Of a DNA stretch of 64,000 nt, positions 17,953 to 29,329 are shown piece by piece. The notes under the pieces were generated by a model. It made no database searches. It worked only from the letters and a program-made list of their open reading frames with translations, and was not told the origin of the DNA. Positions within the stretch are counted from its first letter, which is position 1. Every line of letters starts with the position of its first letter. The stretch is from NCBI RefSeq assembly GCF_002159265.1, contig NZ_NFHG01000014.1, forward strand, positions 29,814 to 93,813, written 5' to 3'. Source of the stretch: Flavonifractor sp. An82. GTDB lineage: Bacteria > Bacillota > Clostridia > Oscillospirales > Oscillospiraceae. The position numbers and the translations under genes were made by a program.

Positions 17953-19684
17953 GGGAATTGAAGCGGCTGCTGTCTTATCTGGGTCCCTACCTGCGGGACC
18001 TGCTCATCGGCGGGCTGCTGGTATTGGTGGAGACGGCCTTTGAGCTGGTGATCCCGGTGCTGATGGCCGACCTCATCGATGTGGGTGTGGAGGCCCGGGA
18101 CCTCCATTACATTGTGATCAAAGGAGTCCAGATGGGTGTGTGCGCTCTGCTGGCCCTGGTTACCGGCCTGCTGTATGCTCGATTTGCCGCCCGGGCGGCC
18201 TATGGCTGGGGCGCCAACATCCGTCAGGCCCAATATGAGCGGGTGCAGGACTATGCCTTTTCCAACCTGGACCGGTTTGAGAGCTCTTCCCTGGTCACCC
18301 GGCTGACCAGCGACGTGACGGTGCTCCAGAACGCCATCAACGGCGGACTGCGGCCCCTGGCGCGCAGTCCGGTGATGCTGGTGATGGGGGTGGGCCTGTC
18401 CTTCTGGATGAATGCCCGTCTGGCCCTCATCTTTGTGGTGACCGCTCCCATTCTTGCCCTGATCCTCTTCCTGGTGGTGCGCAAGGTGGCTCCCATGTAC
18501 GGACGGCTCCAGAAGGCCATGGATAAGGTCAATAATGTGGTGCAGGAGGGGCTCACCGCCATCCGGGCCGTAAAGGCCTTTGTCCGGGGGGAATACGAGG
18601 AGGAGAAGTTCCAGGCGGTCAACCAGGAGCTCATGAACACCAGCCAGCGGACCTTCCACTTCGCGGTGCTCAACCTGCCCGCCTTCCAGTTCACCATGTA
18701 CACCGCCATCGTGCTTATCCTGTGGTTTGGCGGCGGCATGATCCTGAAGGGCGGTCTCCAGGTGGGAGAGCTCACCGGCTTTCTCAGCTACGTGCTCCAG
18801 GTGATGAACTCCTTTATGATGATCTCTAATGTGTTCCTGCTGCTCACCCGGTCTCTGGCCAGCGCCCACCGCATCGCGGAGGTGCTGGACGAGGACCCGG
18901 CGCTGACCGACCCGGCAGAGCCGGTGGGGGAGGTGGCCGACGGCAGTGTGGACTTTGAGCATGTGTCCTTCAAATACCACGCCGACGCCAGGGAGTACGC
19001 CCTGTCCGGGGTGGACCTGCACATCAGGGCGGGGCAGACTGTAGGTATCCTGGGAGGCACCGGCTCCGCCAAAACCACCCTGGTCCAGCTCATCCCTCGT
19101 TTGTACGACGCCACCGAGGGTGTTGTGAAGGTGGGGGGCATGATGTAAAGGAGTATGACCTTACGACATTGCGGGACGCGGTGGGCATCGTGCTCCAGAA
19201 AAATGTGCTCTTCTCCGGCACCGTCCGGGAGAATCTCCGGTGGGGAGATCCGGATGCCGACGATGAGCAGCTGTGGGCGGCCTGCCGGGCGGCCTGCGCC
19301 GATGAGTTTCTGGAGCGGATGCCTGACGGCCTGGACACCGATCTGGGGCAGGGAGGCGTCAATGTCTCCGGCGGCCAGAAGCAGCGGCTGTGCATCGCCC
19401 GGGCCCTGCTGAAACGGCCCAAGATCCTCATCTTTGATGACTCCACCTCGGCGGTGGACACCGCCACCGAGGGGAAAATCCGCACCGCCCTTGCCGGGCT
19501 CACCGGCGTCACCAAGATCATCATTGCCCAGCGCATTACCTCGGTGATGCATACCGATCTCATTGTGATCCTGGAGGATGGCAAAATCCATGCCGCCGGT
19601 ACCCACCGGGAGCTGCTGGACCGGGACCCCATCTATCAGGAGATCTACGCATCCCAGATGAAAGGAGGGGAGGAGCATGGCTAG
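17949..19684 (+). pseudogene. ABC exporter half-transporter, frameshifted (degenerate-site subunit)
   Basis: This is the first subunit of a heterodimeric ABC exporter, a transmembrane domain (residues 1-300) plus ATPase domain. The frame opens at MRELKRLLSYLGPYL and stops at 19148 just after Walker A (GGTGSAKTTL). The rest continues in the -1 frame from about 19140 to 19684: LRDAVGIVLQKNVLFSGTVRENLRWG, signature VSGGQKQRL, Walker B ILIFDDSTSAVD and IIAQRITS. One G appears missing from a G6 run (19133-19138). Restoring it gives VGGHDVKEYDLTTLR, matching the intact paralogue at 29330. The site is GGGGGGC, so a -1 ribosomal slip or polymerase slippage would also yield full-length protein. Like its paralogue it lacks the catalytic Glu and the H-loop His. 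It could be a real mutation, a sequencing error or programmed. Confidence 0.85.
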
Positions 19685-21479
19685 ACAGCTCAGTGCCAAA
19701 AAGCCCAAGCACCTGGGCTATACCCTGCGCACTCTCCTGTCCTACATGGGGCGGCACAAGTTCCTGCTGCTGGCGGTGGCGGTGCTGGTCACCATCAGCG
19801 CATTGGCCAACCTGCTGGGCACCTACATGATCCGGCCGGTGGTCAACAACCTGGCTACCGGAGGGATGGCGGCCCTGCTGCAGGGGGTGGCCCTCACCGC
19901 CGCCATCTATCTGGCCGGCGCTCTGGCTGCCTGGGGATATACCCAGACCATGGTGAAGGCGGCTCAGAAGGTGCTCTATGATATCCGGCGTGACCTGTTC
20001 GCCCACCTCCAGAAGCTGCCCCTGCGCTTCTTTGACACCCGCCGTCACGGCGATGTGATGAGCTACTTCACCAACGACGTGGACACCATCTCCGACGCTC
20101 TCAACAACAGCTTCGCCATGGTGATCCAGAGCTTCATCCAGGTGGTCGGTACTCTGACCATGCTCTTTATCCTCAACTGGCGGCTCACCCTGGTGGTGGC
20201 GGTGTGCTATGCGGTCATGTTCCTCTATATCCGGTTCAGCGGAACGCGAAGCAAGGCCTACTACCGCAAGCAGCAGGCCGCGCTGGGCGATCTGGACGGC
20301 TATATCGAGGAGATGGTGGCGGGTCAGAAGGTGGTCAAGGTCTTCAACCATGAGAGGGCCAACCTGCGGACTTTTCGGGAGAAGAACGAGGCCCTCCGCA
20401 AGGCAGGCACCGGCGCCCAGGGGTACGCCGCCACCATGATCCCGGCGGTGGTGAGCATCTCCTATATCAATTACGCCATCGTGGCCGCCCTGGGGGGCTA
20501 TATGGCCATGGCGGGCATGACCGACGTGGGCAGTCTGGCCAGCTATCTGGTTTTCGTACGACAGGCGGCCATGCCCATCAATCAGTTTACCCAGCAGACC
20601 AACTTCCTGTTGGCCGCCCTGGCGGGCGCTGAGCGGGTCTTTGAGGCCATGGACCAGCCGCCTGAGGTGGATGAGGGTGAGGTCAGGCTGGAGAAGGCGG
20701 GGGAAAGCTGGGTGTGGCGCAAGCCTGATGGATCCGCCGCGCCCCTGCGGGGGGACGTTCGCTTTGAGGAGGTCACCTTCGGCTACGATGACGGCCACCC
20801 CATCCTGAAAAACATCAGCCTCTTTGCAAAGCCCGGCCAGAAGATCGCCTTTGTGGGCTCCACCGGCGCGGGCAAAACCACCATCACCAACCTGATCAAC
20901 CGGTTCTACGACGTGCAGAAGGGGAGGGTGACCTACGACGGCATCGACGTCAGGGATATCAGAAAGGACGATCTGCGCCGCTCTCTGGGCATGGTGCTCC
21001 AGGATACCCACCTCTTTACCGGCACCATCGCCGACAACATCCGGTTCGGCAAGCTGGACGCCACCATGGAGGAGGTGGAGCAGGCAGCCAAAATCGCCAA
21101 CGCCGACTCCTTCATCCGCCGCCTGCCCCAGGGCTACGACACCATGGTGACGGCGGACGGGGCCAACCTGTCCCAGGGCCAGCGGCAGCTGCTGGCCATT
21201 GCCCGGGCGGCGGTGGCCGACCCACCGGTGCTCATTCTGGACGAGGCCACCTCCTCCATCGACACCCGTACCGAGGCCCTGATCGAGAAGGGCATGGATC
21301 AGCTGATGGAGGGGCGGACCGTCTTCGTCATCGCCCACCGGCTGTCCACCGTCCGCAACGCCGACGCCATTATGGTGCTGGAACAGGGCCAGATCGTGGA
21401 GCGGGGCAGTCATGAGGACCTGCTGGCCCAGCAGGGGGAGTACTACCAGCTGTACCACGGCATGTTTGAGTTGAGCTAA
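19677..21479 (+). CDS. ABC exporter half-transporter with canonical ATP site (first cassette)
   Basis: This 600-residue TMD-NBD protein is the partner of the frameshifted subunit and overlaps it by eight bases. Six membrane segments span about residues 20-320. The ATPase domain has Walker A FVGSTGAGKTTITNL, Q-loop MVLQDTHLF, signature LSQGQRQLL, Walker B VLILDEATSSIDT with catalytic Glu, and H-loop FVIAHRLSTV. This is the consensus member of a BmrCD/TM287-288-type exporter, usually linked to multidrug or peptide export. Without a full-length partner it may be inactive or may homodimerise. The substrate is unknown. Confidence 0.9.
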   Translation: MARQLSAKKPKHLGYTLRTLLSYMGRHKFLLLAVAVLVTISALANLLGTYMIRPVVNNLATGGMAALLQGVALTAAIYLAGALAAWGYTQTMVKAAQKVLYDIRRDLFAHLQKLPLRFFDTRRHGDVMSYFTNDVDTISDALNNSFAMVIQSFIQVVGTLTMLFILNWRLTLVVAVCYAVMFLYIRFSGTRSKAYYRKQQAALGDLDGYIEEMVAGQKVVKVFNHERANLRTFREKNEALRKAGTGAQGYAATMIPAVVSISYINYAIVAALGGYMAMAGMTDVGSLASYLVFVRQAAMPINQFTQQTNFLLAALAGAERVFEAMDQPPEVDEGEVRLEKAGESWVWRKPDGSAAPLRGDVRFEEVTFGYDDGHPILKNISLFAKPGQKIAFVGSTGAGKTTITNLINRFYDVQKGRVTYDGIDVRDIRKDDLRRSLGMVLQDTHLFTGTIADNIRFGKLDATMEEVEQAAKIANADSFIRRLPQGYDTMVTADGANLSQGQRQLLAIARAAVADPPVLILDEATSSIDTRTEALIEKGMDQLMEGRTVFVIAHRLSTVRNADAIMVLEQGQIVERGSHEDLLAQQGEYYQLYHGMFELS

Positions 21480-21488
21480 AACAGGCAT

Positions 21489-21520
21489 AAAAAAAGGACG
21501 CCCGCAGGCGTCCTTTTTTT
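21489..21520 (+). terminator. Terminator of the first exporter operon
   Basis: A 14-bp stem (21489-21502 with 21507-21520) including A and T runs ends the operon. It is symmetrical and can also terminate the convergent pyrophosphatase gene, whose stop is at 21529. Confidence 0.9.
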
Positions 21521-21528
21521 ATGTGCGA

Positions 21529-23640
<2,112 letters not shown>

Positions 23641-23707
23641 CTTACCCAACTCCTTTGTTTCGGAAAGCCCTTGCAGCGTAAGGCTTCCCGGTTTTACAGA
23701 CATCCTT

Positions 23708-23737
23708 ATAATACCTCAAAATGCATCCTCTTGGCAA
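23708..23737 (-). promoter_or_regulatory. Promoter of the pyrophosphatase gene
   Basis: TTGCCA (23732-23737), 18 bases, TATTAT (23708-23713) on the minus strand, leaving a leader of about 60 bases. Confidence 0.75.
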
Positions 23738-23744
23738 GAGTATT

Positions 23745-23782
23745 CAAAAAAGAAAGCGTCAAATCCGAGGATTTGACGCTTT
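23745..23782 (-). terminator. Terminator of the trkA-trkH unit
   Basis: A 14-bp perfect stem (23753-23766 with 23769-23782, two-base loop) is followed on the minus strand by CTTTTTTG. It separates the potassium genes from the pyrophosphatase. Confidence 0.85.
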
Positions 23783-23803
23783 GGACAAAAACGACCGGTC
23801 AGT

Positions 23804-25240
23804 TCAAGAACGTTTCCATGCATTTCCGCTAAAGAGCACCAGAATGGGCAGAACCTCCAGCCGGCCCACGATCATGCACAGGGAGAGCACCAGCTTGGAG
23901 AAGCCGGAGAAGAGGGCGTAATTGCCCATGGGACCCACCAATTCCAGGCCGGGGCCGATATTGCCGATGCAGGAGACCACGGCGGTAAAGGTGGTGCCGA
24001 AGGAGTAGTTGTCGATGGACACCAGCAGGGTGGCCCCCAGCGTGATGAGAATGTAAGCGGAGAAGAAGATGTGGACCGAGCGCAGGGCGCTTTCCTCCAC
24101 TACCCGGCCGTCCAGCTTCACCACGTTGACCGCTCTGGGGTGGATGACCTGGCGGATTTCCCGCTTGATGCACCGGCCCAGCAGCAGCACACGGGAGCAC
24201 TTGATGGCGCCGCCGGTGGAGCCGGCGCAGGCGCCGATGAACATGAGCAGCACCAGCAGTACCCGGGAGAACTCCGGCCACAGGTTGAAGTCGGTGCTGG
24301 CAAAGCCGGTGGTGGAGATGATGGAGCCTACCTGGAAGGCGGCGTGGCGGATGGACTCGCCGCCGGTGGGGTAGAAGTCCCAGATGTTGATGGAGATGAG
24401 AACGATGCTGGCAAAGACCACAATGAGGAAGAAGCGCAGCTCGTCGCTCTGGAGCACCTGCTTCACCTTGCCGCACAGCAGCAGGAAGTACAGAGAGAAG
24501 TTCACCGAGAACAGCAGCATAAAAATGGTGATGATGATCTCGATGGCGGGGCTGCCGTAGGCAGCCACCGAGATGTTGCGGGTGGAGAAGCCGCCGGTGC
24601 CGGCAGTGGCAAAAGAGTGGACGATGCTGTCGTACCAGGGCATACCGGCGATGCGCAGAGCAATTACCTCGATGGCGGTCAGCCCGCAATAGATTCCATA
24701 GAGGATCTTGGAGGACTGGCTGGACTTGGGCACCAGCTTGCTGACCACCGGGCCGGGGCTCTCCGCCTTCATCAGGTGGAGGGTGCGGGCGCCCAGACTG
24801 GGCAGCAGGGCGATGGTGAGGATGAGCACTCCCATACCGCCCAGCCAGTGAATAAAGGAGCGCCAGAACAGGATGCCCCGGGGCAGAGGCTCCACCGCCG
24901 TCAGAATGGAGGCGCCGGTGGTGGTAAAGCCGGAGACCGCTTCAAAAAAGCAGTCGATGTAGGTGGGGAAGAAGCCGCTGAAATAGAAAGGAAGTGCGCC
25001 GAAGGCGCCCATCAGCAGCCAGATCAGGGCCACGGAGAAGAAGCCCTCCCGGGGGAAGAAGTGGTCGTTGCTGGGCAGGAGGGAGAGCAGAAAGCCGATG
25101 ATCATTACCAACGGGATGGTAAACAGAAATGGGGTGGGGTCCTCCTGGTAGATCAGGCTCACCAGCAGGGGGATCAGCATGGACACGGCCTCCACCATCA
25201 GGGCCTTGCCTGTGACCTTGAATACCAGTCTGAAATTCAT
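23804..25240 (-). CDS. trkH: Potassium uptake protein, TrkH/KtrB family
   Basis: This 478-residue membrane channel subunit has the four pore-helix/filter repeats of the Trk/Ktr superfamily: SGFTTTGAS, ATAGTGGFSTR, ISTTGFASTDF and SCIGNIGPGLE. The central glycines of the filters are in place. About ten membrane segments are apparent, and the full length matches TrkH. It overlaps trkA by four bases (25237-25240), so channel and gating subunit are made together. It would supply K+ for turgor, and also the K+ required by the neighbouring pyrophosphatase, though that is a separate transcription unit. Confidence 0.94.
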   Translation of the reverse strand: MNFRLVFKVTGKALMVEAVSMLIPLLVSLIYQEDPTPFLFTIPLVMIIGFLLSLLPSNDHFFPREGFFSVALIWLLMGAFGALPFYFSGFFPTYIDCFFEAVSGFTTTGASILTAVEPLPRGILFWRSFIHWLGGMGVLILTIALLPSLGARTLHLMKAESPGPVVSKLVPKSSQSSKILYGIYCGLTAIEVIALRIAGMPWYDSIVHSFATAGTGGFSTRNISVAAYGSPAIEIIITIFMLLFSVNFSLYFLLLCGKVKQVLQSDELRFFLIVVFASIVLISINIWDFYPTGGESIRHAAFQVGSIISTTGFASTDFNLWPEFSRVLLVLLMFIGACAGSTGGAIKCSRVLLLGRCIKREIRQVIHPRAVNVVKLDGRVVEESALRSVHIFFSAYILITLGATLLVSIDNYSFGTTFTAVVSCIGNIGPGLELVGPMGNYALFSGFSKLVLSLCMIVGRLEVLPILVLFSGNAWKRS

Positions 25241-26628
25241 TGCGCCGCCCCCAGATCCAGCAGAGAGTCCTCGTAGATGTCGTTCAGATCCAGAATGCCG
25301 TGGTTGCGGGAGATCAGAATGACGGTGTCGCCGGCGGTGATGGAGGATGAGCCGTCGGGAATGATGATCTGGCCCTTGTGGACCAGTACGGCGATGAGGA
25401 TACCCTTTTTCAGCCGCAGGTCCTTCAGGGGGATGCCCTGATTGTGGGTGGTCTCATTGGCGATGAACTCCAGAGCCTCAGCGTGGCCGTCGCAGATCTT
25501 GTACAGGGCGTTCATGACGCTGCCTTTGGAGTTCTGCATGCCACGGACCACCTGAAGGATCTGGCTGGCGGTGATGAGCTTGGGGGAGATGACGCTGTCC
25601 AGACCGGCGGCGTGGGCGATGCCGGTGTAATTCTGCCGGTTGGACTTGGCCACCACCTTTTTCACCCCCTGCTGCATGGCGTAGAGGGAGATGATGATGT
25701 TGTCCTCGTCGCGGTCGGTGAGGGCGATGAAGGCGTCGGAGGCACTGGCATTCTCCTCCTCCAGCAGTTCCTGGTCGGTGCCGTCGCCCTGAATAATGAG
25801 GGCGTGGGGCAGCATGTCGCTGAGGAGACGGCAGCGCTCCGGCTTGCGCTCCACGATCTTGACCCGCATGCCCAGCTTGAGCAGAATGGCGGTGAGATAG
25901 TGGGCGACCCGTCCGCCGCCGATGATAAAGGCAGAGTGGAGCTTGGGAGTATGCCGGCCCAGCAGATGGAAGAAGGCGGTCAGACCGGAGGGCTGGCCCA
26001 CCAGATAGAGCCGGTCGCCCGCATGGGGCACGAAGGAACCGTCTGGGATGATGACCTTGCCGTCCTCCCGCTCCACCGCGCATACCAGCATGGCCAGTTC
26101 CCGGATCTTGCCGGTCTGGGCGGAAAGAGGCTGTCCCGCCAGAAAGTCCCCCTCCCGCACCCGGAAGCTGATGAGCTCCACCCGGCCCCGGCAGAAGGTC
26201 TCGATGTTGGCGGCGTTGGGGAAGCGCAGCAGCCGGGAGATCTCCACAGCGGTGGCATTCTCCGGGTTGATGGCCATGTCGATGCCCAGCTCCTGCTTCA
26301 TACTGGACAGCTCCATGGCGTACTCCACGTTGCGCACACGGGCGATGGTGAACTTGGCGCCCAGCCGCTTGGCGGTCAGGCAGCACACCATGTTCACCTC
26401 GTCCAGGCTGGTGGCCGCGATCAGCACGTCCGCCGAACCCGCGCCCGATTCCTTCAGGGCGGAGATGGAGGCACCGTTGCCTTTGACGCACATGACGTCC
26501 AGGGACTCGGAGGCCCGGCGCAGGGCGTCGTCATTGGTGTCAATGACGGTGACGTTGTGCTCCTCCTGAGAGAGGTGCTCCGCCAGGGTGAAGCCTACCT
26601 TTCCGTCTCCCACGATGATGATTTTCAA
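25237..26628 (-). CDS. trkA: Trk potassium uptake regulatory subunit (double RCK protein)
   Basis: This 463-residue cytoplasmic protein has two RCK_N/RCK_C repeats. The first nucleotide-binding fold is MKIIIVGDGKVGFTLAEHL with the acidic VIDTNDD end, and the second starts at FIIGGGRVAHYLTAILL (about residue 235). It gates TrkH in response to nucleotides. The start is TTG at 26628, with AAAGGATG about nine bases upstream, and no suitable ATG precedes the fold. The roughly 110-base leader holds three short GC-rich hairpins (for example GGATACC-ACG-GTATCC) but no recognisable c-di-AMP riboswitch. It is the first gene of the trkA-trkH operon. Confidence 0.94.
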   Translation of the reverse strand: MKIIIVGDGKVGFTLAEHLSQEEHNVTVIDTNDDALRRASESLDVMCVKGNGASISALKESGAGSADVLIAATSLDEVNMVCCLTAKRLGAKFTIARVRNVEYAMELSSMKQELGIDMAINPENATAVEISRLLRFPNAANIETFCRGRVELISFRVREGDFLAGQPLSAQTGKIRELAMLVCAVEREDGKVIIPDGSFVPHAGDRLYLVGQPSGLTAFFHLLGRHTPKLHSAFIIGGGRVAHYLTAILLKLGMRVKIVERKPERCRLLSDMLPHALIIQGDGTDQELLEEENASASDAFIALTDRDEDNIIISLYAMQQGVKKVVAKSNRQNYTGIAHAAGLDSVISPKLITASQILQVVRGMQNSKGSVMNALYKICDGHAEALEFIANETTHNQGIPLKDLRLKKGILIAVLVHKGQIIIPDGSSSITAGDTVILISRNHGILDLNDIYEDSLLDLGAAQ

Positions 26629-26744
26629 ACTACACTCATCCTTTCGGGATACCGTGGTATCCGCGTACGATCATGCCCGCCGGGGGCGGCAGCGCACACA
26701 CACAAGGCGCCCCGTCCCGGGGAAACACTTCGATTGTAAAGCCC

Positions 26745-26773
26745 ATCTTAACGCAATCTGTCCGCGGATGCAA
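26745..26773 (-). promoter_or_regulatory. Promoter of trkA-trkH
   Basis: TTGCAT (26768-26773), 17 bases, TAAGAT (26745-26750) on the minus strand. Confidence 0.7.
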
Positions 26774-26834
26774 GCACTCTTTCATAAATCCCCGCACTTT
26801 GACGCAAGAAGGCGAAAAAACAAGAAGCAACACC

Positions 26835-26865
26835 AAAAAAATCCTGCCGGCATAGGCCGGCAGGA
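26835..26865 (-). terminator. Terminator after the membrane-anchored unknown gene
   Basis: A ten-bp perfect stem (26842-26851 with 26856-26865) with a four-base loop is followed on the minus strand by seven T residues. It lies 19 bases after the stop at 26884. Confidence 0.88.
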
Positions 26866-26883
26866 CGGAAAAAACAGGATCAA

Positions 26884-27591
26884 TCAGACGGTCCACTCGC
26901 CGTGGATCATGCCCACCAGATACCAGTCGTTGTTCCACACCTCAAACACCAGCTTGAGGGAACACCAGTCAAAGCCCTCCCGGGCGGGGTCGATGCCGGG
27001 GAAGTGGTACTCCACGAAGCGGCCGTCCTCATAGACGGCGTCCACGTTTTCCAGGGCGTTGCCGCTGATGAGCACGGTGTCGATGCCTACCTGGGGGGCC
27101 TCGGTATAGTCGGCGTTGAAGACGTAGCGGTCAAAATACTCCTGGCCGGTACAGCGGATGGGTTCGCCGGAGCCGTCGTACAGGCCCCAGGTGTAAACCT
27201 CCTCGTCGGTGGACAGGCGGGCCACTTCGGCCTGGGTGAGTACATTGTCGCAGCTGGGGTCCACAGTGGAATAGGGGGTCAGAGTGACGCCATGCTCCGG
27301 GTGGACCAGTCTGGACAGGGCGGCATAGTTCTTCTCTTTCAGAGCCTCCAGTGCCTGCCCGGCCCGATCCAGCAGGGGGGTGTTGTCCTCAGTGTCCAGC
27401 GGTTCCTCCTCCTCTGGAGCGGCGGAAACGCCGTACCGGTTGTTGCTGAGGATGCCGGGAGAGACGGCGGGGGAGATGGCGGAGGCGTTGGTGTGTACAT
27501 GGATAGGCGGAAGGAAACTGCTGCCCACCAGCCAGCCCAGCAGCAGTCCGCACACCAGGGCCAGAGAGGACATCACAACGGCTCTTTTCAT
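26884..27591 (-). CDS. Membrane-anchored extracellular protein, function unknown
   Basis: This 235-residue protein has an N-terminal hydrophobic anchor (residues 4-27, VVMSSLALVCGLLLGWLVGSS). An acidic linker with PEEEEPLDTED follows, then a folded domain (about 75-235) rich in aromatic residues (YTWGLYDGSG, FEVWNNDWYLVGMIHGEW). The C-terminal half has the look of an NTF2-like or lipoprotein-type domain, but I cannot assign a family. The start at 27591 is chosen for AAAGGAGG nine bases upstream, and an earlier in-frame ATG lacks a site. It has its own promoter (27661-27689) and terminator. No function is proposed. Confidence 0.8.
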   Translation of the reverse strand: MKRAVVMSSLALVCGLLLGWLVGSSFLPPIHVHTNASAISPAVSPGILSNNRYGVSAAPEEEEPLDTEDNTPLLDRAGQALEALKEKNYAALSRLVHPEHGVTLTPYSTVDPSCDNVLTQAEVARLSTDEEVYTWGLYDGSGEPIRCTGQEYFDRYVFNADYTEAPQVGIDTVLISGNALENVDAVYEDGRFVEYHFPGIDPAREGFDWCSLKLVFEVWNNDWYLVGMIHGEWTV

Positions 27592-27660
27592 ATGAAATGT
27601 CCTCCTTTCCCACCGGCGGTATGGCACAGGCAGAAACAGGGTATCTGCCGGGCCAGAAAT

Positions 27661-27689
27661 ATTTTAAAACGGATGGACAAAAAAAGCAA
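27661..27689 (-). promoter_or_regulatory. Promoter of the membrane-anchored unknown gene
   Basis: TTGCTT (27684-27689), 17 bases, TAAAAT (27661-27666) on the minus strand, about 70 bases before the start codon. Confidence 0.65.
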
Positions 27690-27727
27690 CAACAAATCGT
27701 TACAAAAATGGGGAGGATTTGTGCACC

Positions 27728-27756
27728 TTGTAAACCGGGCAAAAAACTGATATAAT
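27728..27756 (+). promoter_or_regulatory. Promoter of uridine phosphorylase
   Basis: TTGTAA (27728-27733), 17 bases, TATAAT (27751-27756), 60 bases before the gene. Confidence 0.8.
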
Positions 27757-27815
27757 ACAGCATACCGTTGTCCGGCATGCCGGGCTGTGTCTGATTCCCA
27801 AGGAGGTACATCGCA

Positions 27816-28586
27816 ATGCATGAGCATGAGCTGCAATTCCATATTAAATGTAAGGCCGGGGATGTGGGGCGCTACTGCTTCCTGCCCGGCGACCCGGGCC
27901 GCTGCGAGAAGATCGCAGCCTATTTTGACGATCCGGTGCGGATCGGCTCCAACCGGGAGTACACCGTCTACACCGGCACCCTGCTGGGGGAGAAGGTAAG
28001 CGTGTGCTCCACCGGCATCGGCGGTCCCTCCGCCGCCATTGCCATGGAGGAGCTCCACAACATCGGGGCGGATACCTTTATTCGGGTGGGCACCTGCGGC
28101 GGCATCGCCCTGCCGGTCAAGAGCGACGATGTGGTGATTGCCACCGGCGCCATCCGGCATGAAGGCACCAGCCGGGAATATGCCCCCATTGAATTCCCGG
28201 CGGTGGCCGACTTCGAAGTGCAGAACGCTCTGGTCCAGGCGGCCAAGAATCTGGGCAAGCCCTGGCACGCCGGTGTGGTCCAGTGCAAGGACTCCTTCTA
28301 CGGCCAGCACAGCCCCGCCCGGATGCCAGTGGCCCAGGAGCTGCTGTACAAATGGGAGGCCTGGAAGCGGCTGGGGGTGCTGGCCTCCGAGATGGAGTCG
28401 GCCGCCCTCTTCTGCTGCGCCGCAGCCCTGGGGGTGCGCTGCGGCTCCTGCTTCCATGTGATCTGGAACCAGGAGCGGGAGAACGCCGGTCTGGACCAGA
28501 CCGAGAGCCACGACCTCTCTGCCGCTCTGGAGGTGGGCATCGAGGCGGTCAAGCTGCTCATCACCGCCGACCGGGAAAAGAAGTAA
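27816..28586 (+). CDS. udp: Uridine phosphorylase
   Basis: This 256-residue enzyme splits uridine with phosphate into uracil and ribose-1-phosphate. Motifs of the nucleoside phosphorylase fold are clear: [12 protein letters not shown] (phosphate site), [24 protein letters not shown] and [11 protein letters not shown]. The combination matches uridine phosphorylase better than purine nucleoside phosphorylase DeoD. AAGGAGG precedes the ATG at 27816. It is monocistronic with its own promoter and a strong terminator. It would serve pyrimidine salvage or use of nucleosides as a carbon source. Confidence 0.9.
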   Translation: MHEHELQFHIKCKAGDVGRYCFLPGDPGRCEKIAAYFDDPVRIGSNREYTVYTGTLLGEKVSVCSTGIGGPSAAIAMEELHNIGADTFIRVGTCGGIALPVKSDDVVIATGAIRHEGTSREYAPIEFPAVADFEVQNALVQAAKNLGKPWHAGVVQCKDSFYGQHSPARMPVAQELLYKWEAWKRLGVLASEMESAALFCCAAALGVRCGSCFHVIWNQERENAGLDQTESHDLSAALEVGIEAVKLLITADREKK

Positions 28587-28599
28587 AAAGGTGCAGACC

Positions 28600-28631
28600 A
28601 AGGCCCGCCGCAAACTGCGGCGGGCCTTTTT
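28600..28631 (+). terminator. Terminator of udp
   Basis: A 13-bp stem (AAGGCCCGCCGCA and its complement) with a three-base loop, ending in five T residues. Confidence 0.9.
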
Positions 28632-28752
28632 GCGTGTTTTGCTCCAATGGATAACCGTAGAAAAGGGAACAATTTAAGGTTACTTTAAGGTGCAAACAGA
28701 GAGTGACAGAATGAAAGCTTGACTTTCAACGGGGTTTTGTGAATGTTGTGCA

Positions 28753-28781
28753 TTGACAACTGTTAGCAGACAAACTAAACT
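28753..28781 (+). promoter_or_regulatory. Promoter of the second MarR-ABC exporter operon
   Basis: TTGACA (28753-28758), 17 bases, TAAACT (28776-28781), 30 bases before the MarR start. No long palindrome like that of the first cassette overlaps it. Confidence 0.8.
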
Positions 28782-28811
28782 GAATACAGTACGACAAAAG
28801 GAGATGACGGC

Positions 28812-29246
28812 ATGCGGCAGGAGCGCCACGTTGGCTATGAGATCAAGGCCCTGTCCAATCTGCTGCGGCGCAAGGTGCTGGAGTCGGCGGGTACCAATGA
28901 TGGGGATGAGTTCACCGAGATGCAGGTGAAGGTGCTGGGTTTTCTGGCCCACAACCAGGATCAGGAGATCTGCCAGAAGGACATTGAAGAGGCCTTCTAT
29001 ATCCGCCGTTCCACCGCTTCCCGGCTGCTGAAACGGCTGGAGGCGCAAGGCTTTATTAGCCGACAGGCGGTGGAGCGGGACGCCCGGCTCAAGCGGGTGA
29101 CCACCACCCCCAAGGCTGACGCCCTCTGCCAGCAGGTGATGGAGCGGATCGACAGCGTGGAGAACCAGCTGATTCGCGGGATCAGTCAGGCGGAGGTGGA
29201 GCAATTTCTCAGCACCGTGGAAAAATTAAAGCAAAATCTCATGTAA
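28812..29246 (+). CDS. MarR-family transcriptional regulator (second exporter cassette)
   Basis: This 144-residue winged-helix regulator has the core EICQKDIEEAFYIRRSTASRLLKRLEAQGFISRQ and the wing RDARLKRVTTTPKA. AAAGGAG lies eight bases before the ATG. It precedes an intact heterodimeric ABC exporter by 83 bases, in the same order as the cassette at 17518-21479. The two MarR proteins are clearly diverged, so they likely recognise different operators and ligands. Repression of the downstream transporter is inferred from the arrangement. Confidence 0.88.
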   Translation: MRQERHVGYEIKALSNLLRRKVLESAGTNDGDEFTEMQVKVLGFLAHNQDQEICQKDIEEAFYIRRSTASRLLKRLEAQGFISRQAVERDARLKRVTTTPKADALCQQVMERIDSVENQLIRGISQAEVEQFLSTVEKLKQNLM

Positions 29247-29303
29247 GCCGTCCAGGAGGGCGGCTTATAAAACGCAGAAACATCCCGCCGGGGCGTTTCT
29301 GCG
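29245..29303 (+). repeat. Two hairpins between MarR and the exporter genes
   Basis: A nine-bp stem right after the MarR stop (29245-29253 with 29258-29266) and a nine-bp stem CGCAGAAAC/GTTTCTGCG (29273-29281 with 29295-29303) precede the exporter RBS. No U-tract follows either one. They may tune relative expression of regulator and transporter or act as processing sites. Confidence 0.5.
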
Positions 29304-29329
29304 CAGCGAAATCCTAAGGAGGGAACCCT

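Noticed and set aside
23641..23703. A longer N-terminus for the pyrophosphatase starting at 23703
   Set aside because: The extension lies between promoter and ribosome site, is not hydrophobic like the family start, and the ATG at 23640 has a good AAAGGAG site.
26629..26770. A c-di-AMP (ydaO) riboswitch in the trkA leader
   Set aside because: Only simple hairpins are seen. The conserved core could not be found, although potassium genes are common targets.
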